This document shows, piece by piece, positions 24,310-33,290 of a DNA stretch of 64,000 nt. Numbering within the stretch: position 1 is the stretch's first letter; each line of letters begins with the position of its first letter. The notes beneath the pieces are model-generated. The model saw nothing but the letters and a program-made list of their open reading frames with translations. It searched no databases and was not told the DNA's origin. The stretch is taken from positions 106,207 to 170,206 of the forward strand of contig NZ_PNCI01000013.1 of assembly GCF_005887095.1 (NCBI RefSeq), read 5' to 3'. Origin of the DNA: Pseudoalteromonas rubra. GTDB lineage: Bacteria; Pseudomonadota; Gammaproteobacteria; Enterobacterales; Alteromonadaceae. The position numbers were made by a program, and so were the translations under genes.

Positions 24310-26285
24310 TATGCCTCCTGAGCCTGAACACTGATCCCGTCAAAGGTCACCCTGTCCAGGGTTTCCTGTGGGCCAAATCCGGAGATGGTAAAGTTCACCC
24401 AACGTGAACGCATAAACTGAGCCTGACGCGTGGTTCGGCTCAATACCTGAGTGCTGGTGCGTGTACGGGTTAACCTGCGCAGGCCTCGGCCAATATTAAA
24501 GCGCCGGGTAATTGGGCTGGTCCAGCTGCGGCTTGTCTGAGTCCAGTGATCGACACTGGGTGACAAACGCACGATGGCTGGAATAGGTTCCACCGCCTGA
24601 TAGGGATTGACCTTCATGCTGCCGGTTTGCTTGGTTTGCGCCAGCACGTCTTCGAGCTCATAGGGTAAGGTCAGCACATTGCCTGTCGGCAAAGGCAGTT
24701 CAACGATATCAGCACTTAAGGGCAGAATAAGCTCACCATCGACAATGGCCGCCGTTTGTTCAATACCTGCATCGCGCATATCATCGTCAATAAAGGGGTC
24801 GACAAACACACCAAACTTGCTGGAAGACTCTTCACTATTGGCGTCATTACGCAGCCGCTCAATCGCCAGCAACTGGTACAAATCGCTGATCTGAGACTGC
24901 ATTTGTTCCAGCTCAGACATAGATACCGCTCTGACAGCCAGATTTTCAATTTCCGGCGCCTGCTCGGTAAACCAGCTCTGACTCACCTGCGCCAAAGGTA
25001 AATGGTTGGCTGGTACCTTTGGTGCTACGGGCAGTTGGTGGGCCGGTTGGCCTTTAATACGTTTAAGCTGGCCAAAGCGGTCCAGTACCACTAAGTCAAT
25101 ACGCGGTCGATACCATTGATAGTCCACAGTGATCAGTGCATTCTCAACCAGCTCTCCCTGTGGCTGTTGCTTTTGTAAGGTAAAACCAAATTCATCGGGC
25201 TCCACTACAACCTGGGTACGAAAGCGGTAACGCACCTCAAACTGACTGCCCGGCGCAGGCTCTGCTCCACTGAGCTGCCAGCTGATGTGATTGCGCAAAA
25301 AGAGAAAATCGACCCCGGCCACAAAGGTGGTCTCACCCTGAGTGACACTGAGGATCTCCAGCACCGATTCATCCAGCAGCAGATCTTCCCCCCCAGCCAG
25401 CTGAGCACGCGTCAGTGTGGCACTTTTCTCGATGCTGACATTCACTTCTGCTACGGTTTTCACCGGGAAGAAATCCAGGTCAACCCGCATACTGCGTGTG
25501 CCATCGTCCGATGCCGGTACACTGATAAAGGCTTTAGGTTCTTCCCTGACGGTGCCAATATCCGGGTCCCAGTCAAACGCTGCGCTACGTGCGGTATCAA
25601 AGGCCACTTCATAGCCCTGAATATGCGCCTTTCCTTCTTGCAGGCTAAATACCTGTTGATCGGCTTCGCGGTCACGATAGCTCAGCGCCATGCCTTCAAC
25701 GACATAACTGCCACCATTGGCTTCACGGTCATAGCGGGCCAGCGCCTGGGTCACGGCATCCAGCTGAGGCGGGGGTTGTTTGATGATCAGCACCCCATCT
25801 TCAATGCGGTGTACCGGATAAAACGCGTTTTCTTCGGCCAGGGCGTCGTCTCGCAAACCCCACTGGCAATGCTGCTGCAACCGGGCAGCACCAGGCTCGT
25901 CGTAGTTGAGCGCATTAACAGCGGGATCTCTGAGCGACGGGTCTTCCACTTCCGTCACCACATTGTGGGTCAACCAGACACCAATATCCACACCGCCTTG
26001 CAACGCAATGCTAAGTGTGGCAGCAGGCAGGCTTCTGATATGACCATCCAGATAAACCTGAGCAGCGCTTAGTTGCGTCTCACCAGATTGTGTATCGATC
26101 ACCACGTCGCCGCCAGACACCAGATCGCCGTCTTTTAGCAAAACATCGGCAATGTCTTTAACCTGATGTTGAACCTGAGACTGCAGGTCATTCAGCTCCC
26201 GGCTTTGCAACCCTCGTCCGGAGCGAAACAACAGCCGCTCATAACCATTGGCTTTATCATAATTGTGATAATAATCCTGTAGCAT
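24309..26285 (-). CDS. DUF4815-type phage tail structural protein, module 2
   Basis: A 658-residue protein that begins MLQDYYHNYDKANGYERLLF and continues FRSGRGLQSRELNDLQSQVQ, the usual DUF4815 start. It has IRSLPAATLSIALQGG and a mid-protein HIQGYEVAFDTARSAAFDWDPDIG stretch typical of the family. DUF4815 proteins occur in large myophage baseplates and fibres. In the other three modules this slot is filled by a small tail-collar fibre, so module 2 is a distinct architecture with the same gpJ/gpI anchor. The exact function is unknown. Confidence 0.8.
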   Translation of the reverse strand: MLQDYYHNYDKANGYERLLFRSGRGLQSRELNDLQSQVQHQVKDIADVLLKDGDLVSGGDVVIDTQSGETQLSAAQVYLDGHIRSLPAATLSIALQGGVDIGVWLTHNVVTEVEDPSLRDPAVNALNYDEPGAARLQQHCQWGLRDDALAEENAFYPVHRIEDGVLIIKQPPPQLDAVTQALARYDREANGGSYVVEGMALSYRDREADQQVFSLQEGKAHIQGYEVAFDTARSAAFDWDPDIGTVREEPKAFISVPASDDGTRSMRVDLDFFPVKTVAEVNVSIEKSATLTRAQLAGGEDLLLDESVLEILSVTQGETTFVAGVDFLFLRNHISWQLSGAEPAPGSQFEVRYRFRTQVVVEPDEFGFTLQKQQPQGELVENALITVDYQWYRPRIDLVVLDRFGQLKRIKGQPAHQLPVAPKVPANHLPLAQVSQSWFTEQAPEIENLAVRAVSMSELEQMQSQISDLYQLLAIERLRNDANSEESSSKFGVFVDPFIDDDMRDAGIEQTAAIVDGELILPLSADIVELPLPTGNVLTLPYELEDVLAQTKQTGSMKVNPYQAVEPIPAIVRLSPSVDHWTQTSRSWTSPITRRFNIGRGLRRLTRTRTSTQVLSRTTRQAQFMRSRWVNFTISGFGPQETLDRVTFDGISVQAQEA

Positions 26286-26293
26286 GGGCTCTC

Positions 26294-26773
26294 CTAAAAA
26301 CTCATCACAAATTCAAAACTTTCTCGCACCCCTGGCTCTCTCACCAAAGGGGCACGATGGTCCAGTAGCAACAAGGTTCCCGATGATGCAACTTGCTCCG
26401 GCGGTACGTATACCTGCCCTGCTGCCACATCGGCTGTGAACGTGGTGCCAGAAAAGATCCCCAGCTCACGAATGGTCTCGCCCTGAGCATCTGCAAAATC
26501 AAAAACAAACTGGCAGTAAACATGGCGTGTCGGCTCTGCGCTGTGGCGATAACGCGCGCCCTGCACTTCGATGTCACCCTGCTCGTGCGGTTCGCAAAAA
26601 CCTTGCACTTTGACTTTGCGATATCCCAGAGGATCGGCCAGATGCGCAGCACTGATTGGCTCGGATGGTGGCGTTTGCCAGTTGCCATCACCACGGCCCC
26701 ATGCCAGATAAAGTGGGGTTTGGGCCACACTGCGTGCAAGCAGGGTCCGCCCGTTAAAGGTGAAAATAGACAA
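26294..26773 (-). CDS. Module 2 small tail protein (TTG start)
   Basis: A 159-residue protein, MSIFTFNGRTLLARSVAQTP then LYLAWGRGDGNW and TIRELGIFSGTTF. The phrasing GRGDGNW..ELGIFSGT recalls collar/fibre-anchor proteins that sense baseplate attachment, so it may replace the tail-collar fibre of the other modules. The TTG at 26773 is chosen because AAGGAG lies 5 nt upstream. A GTG at 26815 would overlap gpI by 22 nt and lacks an RBS. Confidence 0.65.
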   Translation of the reverse strand: MSIFTFNGRTLLARSVAQTPLYLAWGRGDGNWQTPPSEPISAAHLADPLGYRKVKVQGFCEPHEQGDIEVQGARYRHSAEPTRHVYCQFVFDFADAQGETIRELGIFSGTTFTADVAAGQVYVPPEQVASSGTLLLLDHRAPLVREPGVRESFEFVMSF

Positions 26774-26793
26774 TGTAACTCCTTGTTTAGAGG

Positions 26794-27645
26794 TTAAGTA
26801 AGTGAGTAATGACACTGGACAAGCTGAGGTGTCTGACTGTGTGACCAGCTCACCGTTGACCAGCTCCCCTGCCAGAGTCCGGGTTGGGTATGGATGTGAC
26901 TGGCAACGTTACGTTGATGTGAAATGCCAGCGAGAAGCTGACTGGCGGGCGGTTCACTGAGTACCAATGAACCCAGGCGACTGCTATGGACTTGACCCCA
27001 CATTTGCCCTCGCTTGCGAATTACGCCATTCCCGCTGTGTGCGGATATATCAGTTCCATCGCAGTGGGAACGCTGACGGGACAGCCTCACTTGTTTGCCA
27101 TCTTGCAAGGTGTAGCGAAAGCCGGACTGGTCGCTGAGCAAATCGCCAAACTGACCTGACGAAAGTGCCAGTTCACGAATATCGAGCTGATAGGTAACCC
27201 TCACCAGCTGGCTTCGAGCCGGCGCACTGAGCTCACTCAGCTGTGCCAGCCGATTAAGTTGCCACTCACCTGGGACACTATCGAGGTGTAACTGATAACG
27301 ATAAAAATGCCGCAGTGATCCCGACTCTTCAATCTGCAATAAAGGCACACCAAGCCAGCCCACTGCCATAGCCAGGCTGGCCCGCGTGCCGCGGATCCGC
27401 TGCCAGCTCAGGCCCTGCAACAGCACCTCATCCAGATTGTCCAGATAAGGCTCCAGCGGATCCAGGCCATATTCCCATACCAGCCAGGGCAACAAATTAG
27501 GGTTGGGGTGAGACTTAAAGCCTCTCAGCAATGAAATACCAGCTTCCAGTGTCTGGGTGAGTTGTCCGTGTTGATCCAGCGCCCATTGCAATGTGGTGTG
27601 ATTAGGTGGCACTAAGGGGGTATTCGGGGTTAAGTTTTCAGACAT
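26794..27645 (-). CDS. Baseplate wedge protein gpI, module 2
   Basis: A 283-residue gpI-family protein, more diverged than the others. It keeps SLLRGFKSHPNPNLLPWLVWEYGLDPLEPYLDN and the RGTRASLAMAVGWLGVPLLQI part (equivalent to KGTxxAxxxAL in the others). The start overlaps the gpJ stop by 16 nt. The C-terminal half is Ser/His/Gln-rich and not shared with the other copies. Confidence 0.8.
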   Translation of the reverse strand: MSENLTPNTPLVPPNHTTLQWALDQHGQLTQTLEAGISLLRGFKSHPNPNLLPWLVWEYGLDPLEPYLDNLDEVLLQGLSWQRIRGTRASLAMAVGWLGVPLLQIEESGSLRHFYRYQLHLDSVPGEWQLNRLAQLSELSAPARSQLVRVTYQLDIRELALSSGQFGDLLSDQSGFRYTLQDGKQVRLSRQRSHCDGTDISAHSGNGVIRKRGQMWGQVHSSRLGSLVLSEPPASQLLAGISHQRNVASHIHTQPGLWQGSWSTVSWSHSQTPQLVQCHYSLT

Positions 27646-28466
27646 AAGCTTACCTGCTTAAGCTGGACATATTGATTTGCCGCAACCTCAACCAAAGTGG
27701 CCGGGGTATGGATCTCCACGTGCTTAATACCTGCGACATGCAACTGTGCACTGAGCCAGCTGGGGGTCATCACTGTGCCCAGCGCCAGCTCAGTCTGCCA
27801 TGCGGCACGTAGCTTGCCTTCCAGTTGTTCAAACACCCGAAAAGGGGTATTTGGATTAAGGTAAATATCAGCGTGGACATCCACCTCAATGGCTTCAGCC
27901 AGCTCAACCTCTACTGTATCTGTCAGTACTTTGACTTCATCACTGAGTACGTAGCTTCGAACCTGCTGTAACGCCGATGTTGGTTCCTGTTCGGTATGAA
28001 AGAGTACCGCCACGCGTACCTTACCGGGCTCGGGGCTGTCGACTTCCACATCGCGGATAGCGCTGGGTGCGGCAGTCAGAGCCGCATTGCGATAGTGATC
28101 TTTACTGCCCGCCGTGCTGGATGCCAGGGTCTTTTGCCGGATCCGCTGGCGGAATCCGCTATCAGCTTCATTTGCCGCCCGCAGCACACCGTAGAACACC
28201 CCCAGCTGATCCAGGTCGGCATCCTGTGCTGTCGCCAATAAGTTCGACTGCACAGCCTCATTAATACGCTGGCGTAGTAGTAATTCACGGTAACTTTCGA
28301 CCTGCAAGCACACCGATAACGGGTCGCTTTGCAGAGACAGTGCGTCTGCATACTGAGGCGCAAGGGCTTTAAACCGCGCCACCCGCGCCTGATAAATGTC
28401 TTCAAATTCAATAGATTCTAAAATATCGGGCGCAGGAAGCGCCGTAAAATCGAAAAGATCGGTCAT
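27630..28466 (-). CDS. Baseplate wedge protein gpJ, module 2
   Basis: A 278-residue gpJ-family protein: ALPAPDILESIEFEDIYQARV, DALSLQSDPLSVCLQVESYRELLLRQRINEAV, LDQLGVFYGVLRAANEADSGFRQRI and the late LSAQLHVAGIKHVEI. It opens module 2, 65 nt downstream of the last module 3 gene. It is clearly homologous to the other three gpJ copies but far from identical, so the modules are old duplications or separate acquisitions. Confidence 0.92.
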   Translation of the reverse strand: MTDLFDFTALPAPDILESIEFEDIYQARVARFKALAPQYADALSLQSDPLSVCLQVESYRELLLRQRINEAVQSNLLATAQDADLDQLGVFYGVLRAANEADSGFRQRIRQKTLASSTAGSKDHYRNAALTAAPSAIRDVEVDSPEPGKVRVAVLFHTEQEPTSALQQVRSYVLSDEVKVLTDTVEVELAEAIEVDVHADIYLNPNTPFRVFEQLEGKLRAAWQTELALGTVMTPSWLSAQLHVAGIKHVEIHTPATLVEVAANQYVQLKQVSLCLKT

Positions 28467-28531
28467 GGAGTGCCTCAGGGGTGAGTAAAGGCAGCCTCAG
28501 AGACTGCCGAAGTGCTTCTGGAATGGAGTGA

Positions 28532-28891
28532 TTAGGATGCTAAAATCTCAGACACCCCTTTGGCGCGGCTTTGAATGTCAGACAAAACCACCTCAGTCCC
28601 TTTTTGTTGATAGGGGAAATACAGAGCACCAGAATCAACTTGCTCACTGATTGTACCAATAAGATCGGCACAGTTTTGTGCCGTGGGTTTAATATCATCC
28701 AGAGAATTTGCACTGGCAATCGCAGACACCAGTTTAGAAAGCTCCACCAATAACAAGTGGGTCGTATCTGAAGTCGTGCCCAACAGTGACTCACTGTCGC
28801 CGACTTGTTGCGTGATTTGGCCACGTTTAACTTGCTTTTCCAGGCTTGCCAGCATGGCCTGATGTGCTTCTGGGGTTGGAATTTGATCCAT
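28532..28891 (-). CDS. Module 3 small fibre-associated protein (SLLGTTSD family)
   Basis: A 119-residue protein that ends module 3. It shares SLLGTTSDTTHLLLVELSKL, an ANSLDDIK motif and a C-terminal FPYQQKGTEVVLSDIQSRAKGV with the module 4 protein at 31971. No known family was recognised. Position after the fibre gene suggests a fibre chaperone or trimerisation factor. The ATG at 28891 has AGGAGTATCGAA; a longer upstream reading frame overlaps the fibre gene and is unlikely. Confidence 0.65.
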   Translation of the reverse strand: MDQIPTPEAHQAMLASLEKQVKRGQITQQVGDSESLLGTTSDTTHLLLVELSKLVSAIASANSLDDIKPTAQNCADLIGTISEQVDSGALYFPYQQKGTEVVLSDIQSRAKGVSEILAS

Positions 28892-28901
28892 TTCGATACT
28901 C

Positions 28902-29630
28902 CTATACTTTGATATGCGGATAGTTAACAACGCGGTCAACGGCAAATGTCGTGTTTCCACCAAAATCGACGATGTTTTGTGGCTGCTTGTCAGCCGGAAC
29001 CTGAGGGCTGACTGCGTTGACAAAACGAACAAAAAGTCGAGTATAGGGGTGTAGTCCGGCAATACTCAGACAGGGGATCATCACCATCTTAGCGCAGCTA
29101 TTCCATCCACCAGTTGTGTAAACAGTTGCGCCCTGAGCCTCTATTGCTGCATCGATCTGCTCACTGTTCGCATGTTCATTTGCCAGTACGAACTGCATAT
29201 TGGAACGACTCCAGTCCGCGGCATATTGGGTGGGAGACTCTGAGTAACCTGGCTCATAGCTGTAGCCATTTTTTAAATGGACTCGCGTTAAAGCGCCTGC
29301 TACCGGATATTGGTGATAACCAATATCACTTACAGGCACAAGCTTCCACTTGGACATATGTGGCTGTTGTGGATCGGCCTCAATCTCCATAGATGCTTTA
29401 GAGTGCGCAACCCCATCATAATAATTGATACGCATGTCCGAATGACTGGCAGCCAAGTTAGCGATGGCCTGGTCCATACGTGCCTCAGCACTGGCGACTG
29501 TGGCGTTAATCGCGCCCATTTTTCCAGTGACGGTTTGGGTCAGCGTGTTGTTTGACGCCACCAGCTCTCCATTGGTTTGCTGCAATGCAGCGATACGCTG
29601 ATCCAGCGACATAGTTTGTGAATTACTCAT
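28902..29630 (-). CDS. Module 3 receptor-binding fibre tip candidate
   Basis: A 242-residue protein. Residues 1-65 are a coiled coil (RIAALQQTNGELVASNNTLT, then TVTGKMGAINATVASAEARM) like the modules 1 and 4 fibre tips. The rest is unrelated by eye and beta-rich (MRINYYDGVAHSKASMEIE). The conserved shaft with a variable head is the expected pattern for receptor-binding proteins. It is followed by the SLLGTTSD protein. Confidence 0.68.
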   Translation of the reverse strand: MSNSQTMSLDQRIAALQQTNGELVASNNTLTQTVTGKMGAINATVASAEARMDQAIANLAASHSDMRINYYDGVAHSKASMEIEADPQQPHMSKWKLVPVSDIGYHQYPVAGALTRVHLKNGYSYEPGYSESPTQYAADWSRSNMQFVLANEHANSEQIDAAIEAQGATVYTTGGWNSCAKMVMIPCLSIAGLHPYTRLFVRFVNAVSPQVPADKQPQNIVDFGGNTTFAVDRVVNYPHIKV

Positions 29631-29632
29631 AG

Positions 29633-30187
29633 TTACACTCCTAGCTCGAGTAAACGGTCGTTAAATTGAATTTGTCTGTGGTTTGACTGCAGCTGGGCAA
29701 TCGCAATATTTGTTTGCGCTTCTGCCATGGCCACAAATTCGGGGGTATGAAACAGGTTCAGATCCCCGCTGGTATTGACGGTCAGATGCTCAAAGGGCAC
29801 CGCCGTTAATGTCAGGTCAAAGCCTTGTACAACGCGGGCAACCGGGGTCTGATAGAACAGTACATGCTCCGGGTGCGACCAGATGGCAAACAGGGTTTTC
29901 TGCGCATCATCAGCGTGATCGTTCAGATAAAAACCTACTTCACGAACCGCGTATTGCGTATCATCGGTAAATACGCCAGACAAATGAAACTGGCCATCGC
30001 CGACCACGCGACCATCGGTGACCGGCACATTGTTACGTTCATTTTGCAGGCGCGTCTGGGTGCGATTGGGCACATAGCCTTTGTCACCGACGCCAATGCG
30101 CCCGATCTCTAGTTGAATGCCATGGGTTTGTGCATTCACGGCGGCGTTGATCCCCGCCTGGGTAATAATGGGTGTATAGATACTCAT
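29633..30187 (-). CDS. Tail-collar fibre protein, module 3
   Basis: A 184-residue tail-collar fibre (gpH N-terminal type): MSIYTPIITQAGINAAVNAQ, LEIGRIGVGDKGYVPNRTQT, VREVGFYLNDHADDAQKTLF and FEHLTVNTSGDLNLFHTPEF. It is homologous in layout to the copies in modules 1 and 4, with free-standing gene status. It would link the gpI arm to the distal fibre protein. Confidence 0.85.
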   Translation of the reverse strand: MSIYTPIITQAGINAAVNAQTHGIQLEIGRIGVGDKGYVPNRTQTRLQNERNNVPVTDGRVVGDGQFHLSGVFTDDTQYAVREVGFYLNDHADDAQKTLFAIWSHPEHVLFYQTPVARVVQGFDLTLTAVPFEHLTVNTSGDLNLFHTPEFVAMAEAQTNIAIAQLQSNHRQIQFNDRLLELGV

Positions 30188-30194
30188 AGGTTGC

Positions 30195-30917
30195 CTAAAC
30201 AGTTGTCATCATGACCTGTTGCAGCTGTATCGTGGCCATCCCATTGGCCACCCACACAGCGCTATTCAGTTGCATCTGGGCAGACTGATCTAAGCGGCTT
30301 GTCGACACAGACAAAGACTGTGCAGCCCCTGACAGGTATGTTGATGAAGGTGAAAAAGAAAAATCGTATTGTTCAGACCACTGCCCCGTCTGAGCGCTCA
30401 GTGAGTTTGCACCTAAAGCCAGACCAAGCGTCTTATGTTGCATCACACCAACACTAAACTGGATCTGACTACGACATGGTTTAGTGGCCGCCACGGTTTG
30501 CCATAGCTGGGCCTGAAGCTTAGGCGTTAGTAAGGTGTTGCCTTGCGAGTCGAGGTTATCATTGGCCAGTGCCAGTAATTCAGCACTGTGCGGTACGCCT
30601 CCGGTTTGCCACCACTCTTGCAACTCGACACTGGCATTCAGGCTGTTCAGAGACTGCTTAATTGCTCCAACGGTGCCTTTGATCCTGTGATTCGGCACAC
30701 TGTCGGCAATCACCTGACGCTGAATATGCTCGGGCCAGAGGCTGTCCCAGCTATCCACGCTGAGCCCATCGGCCAGCCAGGGCAAAAAATGCGCAGGACA
30801 ACGCCACGGATCCCAAATTTGCGAAATGGGCACAGGCACCATAGAAATACGACTTCCGGCCTCATCCAATGCCTGCTCAAACTGGCTCGCCTGACAGGGC
30901 AACAGTGATTCAGACAT
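30195..30917 (-). CDS. Baseplate wedge protein gpI, module 3
   Basis: A 240-residue gpI-family protein with IWDPWRCPAHFLPWLADGLS, SLWPEHIQRQVIADSVPNHR and KGTVGAIKQSLNSLNASVEL plus EWWQTG. The ATG at 30917 follows GGAGGTGAGC and overlaps the gpJ stop by 8 nt, which argues against the longer upstream start. It is the shortest gpI of the four. Confidence 0.9.
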   Translation of the reverse strand: MSESLLPCQASQFEQALDEAGSRISMVPVPISQIWDPWRCPAHFLPWLADGLSVDSWDSLWPEHIQRQVIADSVPNHRIKGTVGAIKQSLNSLNASVELQEWWQTGGVPHSAELLALANDNLDSQGNTLLTPKLQAQLWQTVAATKPCRSQIQFSVGVMQHKTLGLALGANSLSAQTGQWSEQYDFSFSPSSTYLSGAAQSLSVSTSRLDQSAQMQLNSAVWVANGMATIQLQQVMMTTV

Positions 30918-31899
30918 GCTCACCTCCGATGTCGACTTCAATCGCGGAGCAATACGCTGCCTCATCCTGCCCAACCGTGATGTCCCACTGTGGTTCCAGT
31001 AACTCTACCCGTTGAACACCTTCGCGGTGCAGCACCGCATACAAGGCTGACAGCGAAATGTCATGGCCGAGCTTACGGTGTTCAGAGAGCCACTCTGAGG
31101 TGATGTCTAATACCTGCTGCTTGATAGCATCGCCATCCATCCCCGGATAAAGATACAAGCGCGCGTCTATGGTAAACGGCTTGATAGTTGCGGATTTCAC
31201 CCGCACCCGGTCGGTCAGCGGGCGGATCTCATCTTGGTTGAGATAGGTCTGGACTGTATCCAGTAAAGCCGGCGACGCGACACCGGTTCCCTCATCACTG
31301 AGAATGGTCACTGCCACATCACCCGGCATAGGTTCGCTCAATCCCGCATTTGATGTACAGTTCAGTACAAATGCGCTTGTTGCAGTGGCGTCAGCCACCG
31401 CTGAGCGCTCAAACTCAGGCGCGGATACATACACATCTCGTACGTTTGACGATGCTTTCAGGGCATGAAACACATAGGCGCCGGCCGGTCCCGCAGTGCT
31501 GAATCCTTCCAGCGCCAGACGAATTCGCTCACGATAACGCTCATCACTTTCATATTGAGGTGGTGAAGGCGAGGTCGCAGAGGTATCGCCTGCCGAGCGC
31601 ATCGCACGGCTGACACCAAAGCGCGCGCCCAGGTAATCCAGCTCAGCGCTGCTGGCTTTGGCCAGTAACACCGCTTCGGCCGCCTCATTAATGCGCTGCC
31701 TTAAGAGCATTTCCCGGTAAGCAAATGCCTCTATGAGCTTTATGGCGGGGTCACTGGCATAATCCAGCCCCCCGCCGTCATAACGCTGTGAAAAGTCCGC
31801 CACGATGGCGGTTTTTATCTCATCAAAGCTCAGCGCCTCTATCAGTTTTGGCGCAGGTAAACGTGCCATATCTATGGCACTAAAATTGGTCAGAGACAT
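30910..31899 (-). CDS. Baseplate wedge protein gpJ, module 3
   Basis: A 329-residue gpJ-family protein, the longest of the four: ARLPAPKLIEALSFDEIKTA, IKLIEAFAYREMLLRQRINEA, LDYLGARFGVSRAM and LSALYAVLHREGVQRVELLEP. It has a Ser/Pro insertion after SRAMRSAGDTSATSPSPPQY and another at about residue 180. The ATG at 31899 follows AGGAGCTGCT; a signal-like upstream extension is not supported. Confidence 0.92.
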   Translation of the reverse strand: MSLTNFSAIDMARLPAPKLIEALSFDEIKTAIVADFSQRYDGGGLDYASDPAIKLIEAFAYREMLLRQRINEAAEAVLLAKASSAELDYLGARFGVSRAMRSAGDTSATSPSPPQYESDERYRERIRLALEGFSTAGPAGAYVFHALKASSNVRDVYVSAPEFERSAVADATATSAFVLNCTSNAGLSEPMPGDVAVTILSDEGTGVASPALLDTVQTYLNQDEIRPLTDRVRVKSATIKPFTIDARLYLYPGMDGDAIKQQVLDITSEWLSEHRKLGHDISLSALYAVLHREGVQRVELLEPQWDITVGQDEAAYCSAIEVDIGGEHV

Positions 31900-31970
31900 A
31901 GCAGCTCCTGATATTACAAATGTGGAAATAAAGGCAAAGGGCAGCGCAAAAATGCGGTGGGAAGGCAAGG

Positions 31971-32423
31971 TTACAGCAGGTTGTTTACACCATTGGCACG
32001 GTCAATGATCTCCTGTTTAACTGTGTCCAGTCCTTTGCTTTGATACGGGAAGGTCAGCTCACCCGTTGCCACCTGGCCTTCAATATCACCAATGGTGGCT
32101 TTTAGTGAGGTCACTGACGCTTTCACGTCTTCCAGGCTATTTGCTTCAGACAGTTTGTTGACGAAACCACTGAGCTCATTCAGTAATAAGTGGGCCGTAT
32201 CTGACGTTGTACCAAGTAAGGAGTGACTGTCTGCCACCTGCTTTTCTACGTCACTACGAACCTGAATACGGTTTTTCATCTGTTGTTCGGTCTCACTTAG
32301 TTCAACTGAATATTCGCTGTGTTTACCGAAGTTTTCCTCCACAAACTGTGCAACCACCGCAGGTGGGGTAAATGGGTCAAAGAATTGCTCTGCTACCTGA
32401 TTATTGACGATAAGTTTTGCCAT
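31971..32423 (-). CDS. Module 4 small fibre-associated protein (SLLGTTSD family)
   Basis: A 150-residue protein that closes module 4. The core SHSLLGTTSDTAHLLLNELS, ANSLEDVK and TFPYQSKGLDTVKQEIIDRA is shared with the module 3 protein at 28532. The first 50 residues (NQVAEQFFDPFTPPAVVAQF) are specific to this copy. The paired occurrence right after two unrelated fibre tips suggests a partner for the shared fibre shaft. Function unknown. Confidence 0.65.
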   Translation of the reverse strand: MAKLIVNNQVAEQFFDPFTPPAVVAQFVEENFGKHSEYSVELSETEQQMKNRIQVRSDVEKQVADSHSLLGTTSDTAHLLLNELSGFVNKLSEANSLEDVKASVTSLKATIGDIEGQVATGELTFPYQSKGLDTVKQEIIDRANGVNNLL

Positions 32424-32432
32424 GTTGCACTC

Positions 32433-33248
32433 CTAAGGTAAAGTTGGGGTTGATTGATGTTCATAAGCAGACACAGTACTGTCACCCAAGTATGGGAACT
32501 GGCCCCAGGCGTTCGCAATTGGAACATTGCCCGTAACCACCGCAGGTAATGCAATCTGAATCACCGTTGTTTCAGACAAGTCGAGGGTTTCACCATGGAT
32601 ATAGGGATGGCAATGTGTGTAAAAGTTGCGATTATTATGGGATATGCCACCACCGCATACCTTAGCCGGTGCATTTGCTTCTAAACCACTACACCAGAAC
32701 CCGGTTGGAACCGCACCACGAATGTGCTTTACTATCGCCGCACAGGTCACGTAGGTAGGGCGACGCAGATACTGATACATCATATAGGAATAGGTTTTAA
32801 CCGTGTCTCCGTTCTCGTTGGTCACGTTTCGATAAGGCAGAAACTCCATTTCCCAGATATTAAAGTTTTTGGCAAAGTACTTGGTATCTGAACCAATTGC
32901 GCGTAAAAACTCGCGCGCAAGATCAGTTCTGTTCTGCGGCTCAACACCCGTTTCTACGGTTTCAACCAACCTGGCTTGCTTTAGATAGCCCGCACTCCAA
33001 TCTTTGGGAAACGAGCCGTCTTCTTTAGGAATTAATGCCTGGTTCTTTGTCACCCGAAAATGCGACTGAGATTCCGTGTACTTACTCAGCTGCGCATCTA
33101 CTTTTGCAAGGTGCTGGTTTGCTTTTGTCTCACTTGCACTGAGTGCCGCACTGAGCGCGCTATCAATACTCTGAATTTTGTTATCTACCGTGCTGGTCAG
33201 CGCTTCTGAGGCTTCAACCAGGCTGGCAATATCGTGTTCTAATGCCAT
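32433..33248 (-). CDS. Module 4 receptor-binding fibre tip candidate
   Basis: A 271-residue protein. A coiled-coil shaft (EALTSTVDNKIQSIDSALSA, residues about 10-60) continues into a distinct C-terminal domain rich in Tyr, Asn and His (THCHPYIHGETLDLSETTVI). The shaft resembles the module 1 and 3 fibre tips, but the head does not. GGAGAGATGT precedes the ATG. It is the likely receptor-binding protein of module 4. Confidence 0.68.
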   Translation of the reverse strand: MALEHDIASLVEASEALTSTVDNKIQSIDSALSAALSASETKANQHLAKVDAQLSKYTESQSHFRVTKNQALIPKEDGSFPKDWSAGYLKQARLVETVETGVEPQNRTDLAREFLRAIGSDTKYFAKNFNIWEMEFLPYRNVTNENGDTVKTYSYMMYQYLRRPTYVTCAAIVKHIRGAVPTGFWCSGLEANAPAKVCGGGISHNNRNFYTHCHPYIHGETLDLSETTVIQIALPAVVTGNVPIANAWGQFPYLGDSTVSAYEHQSTPTLP

Positions 33249-33290
33249 ACATCTCTCCGTTTAAAATTGGAATTAAAAAGTTAAGTAAAA

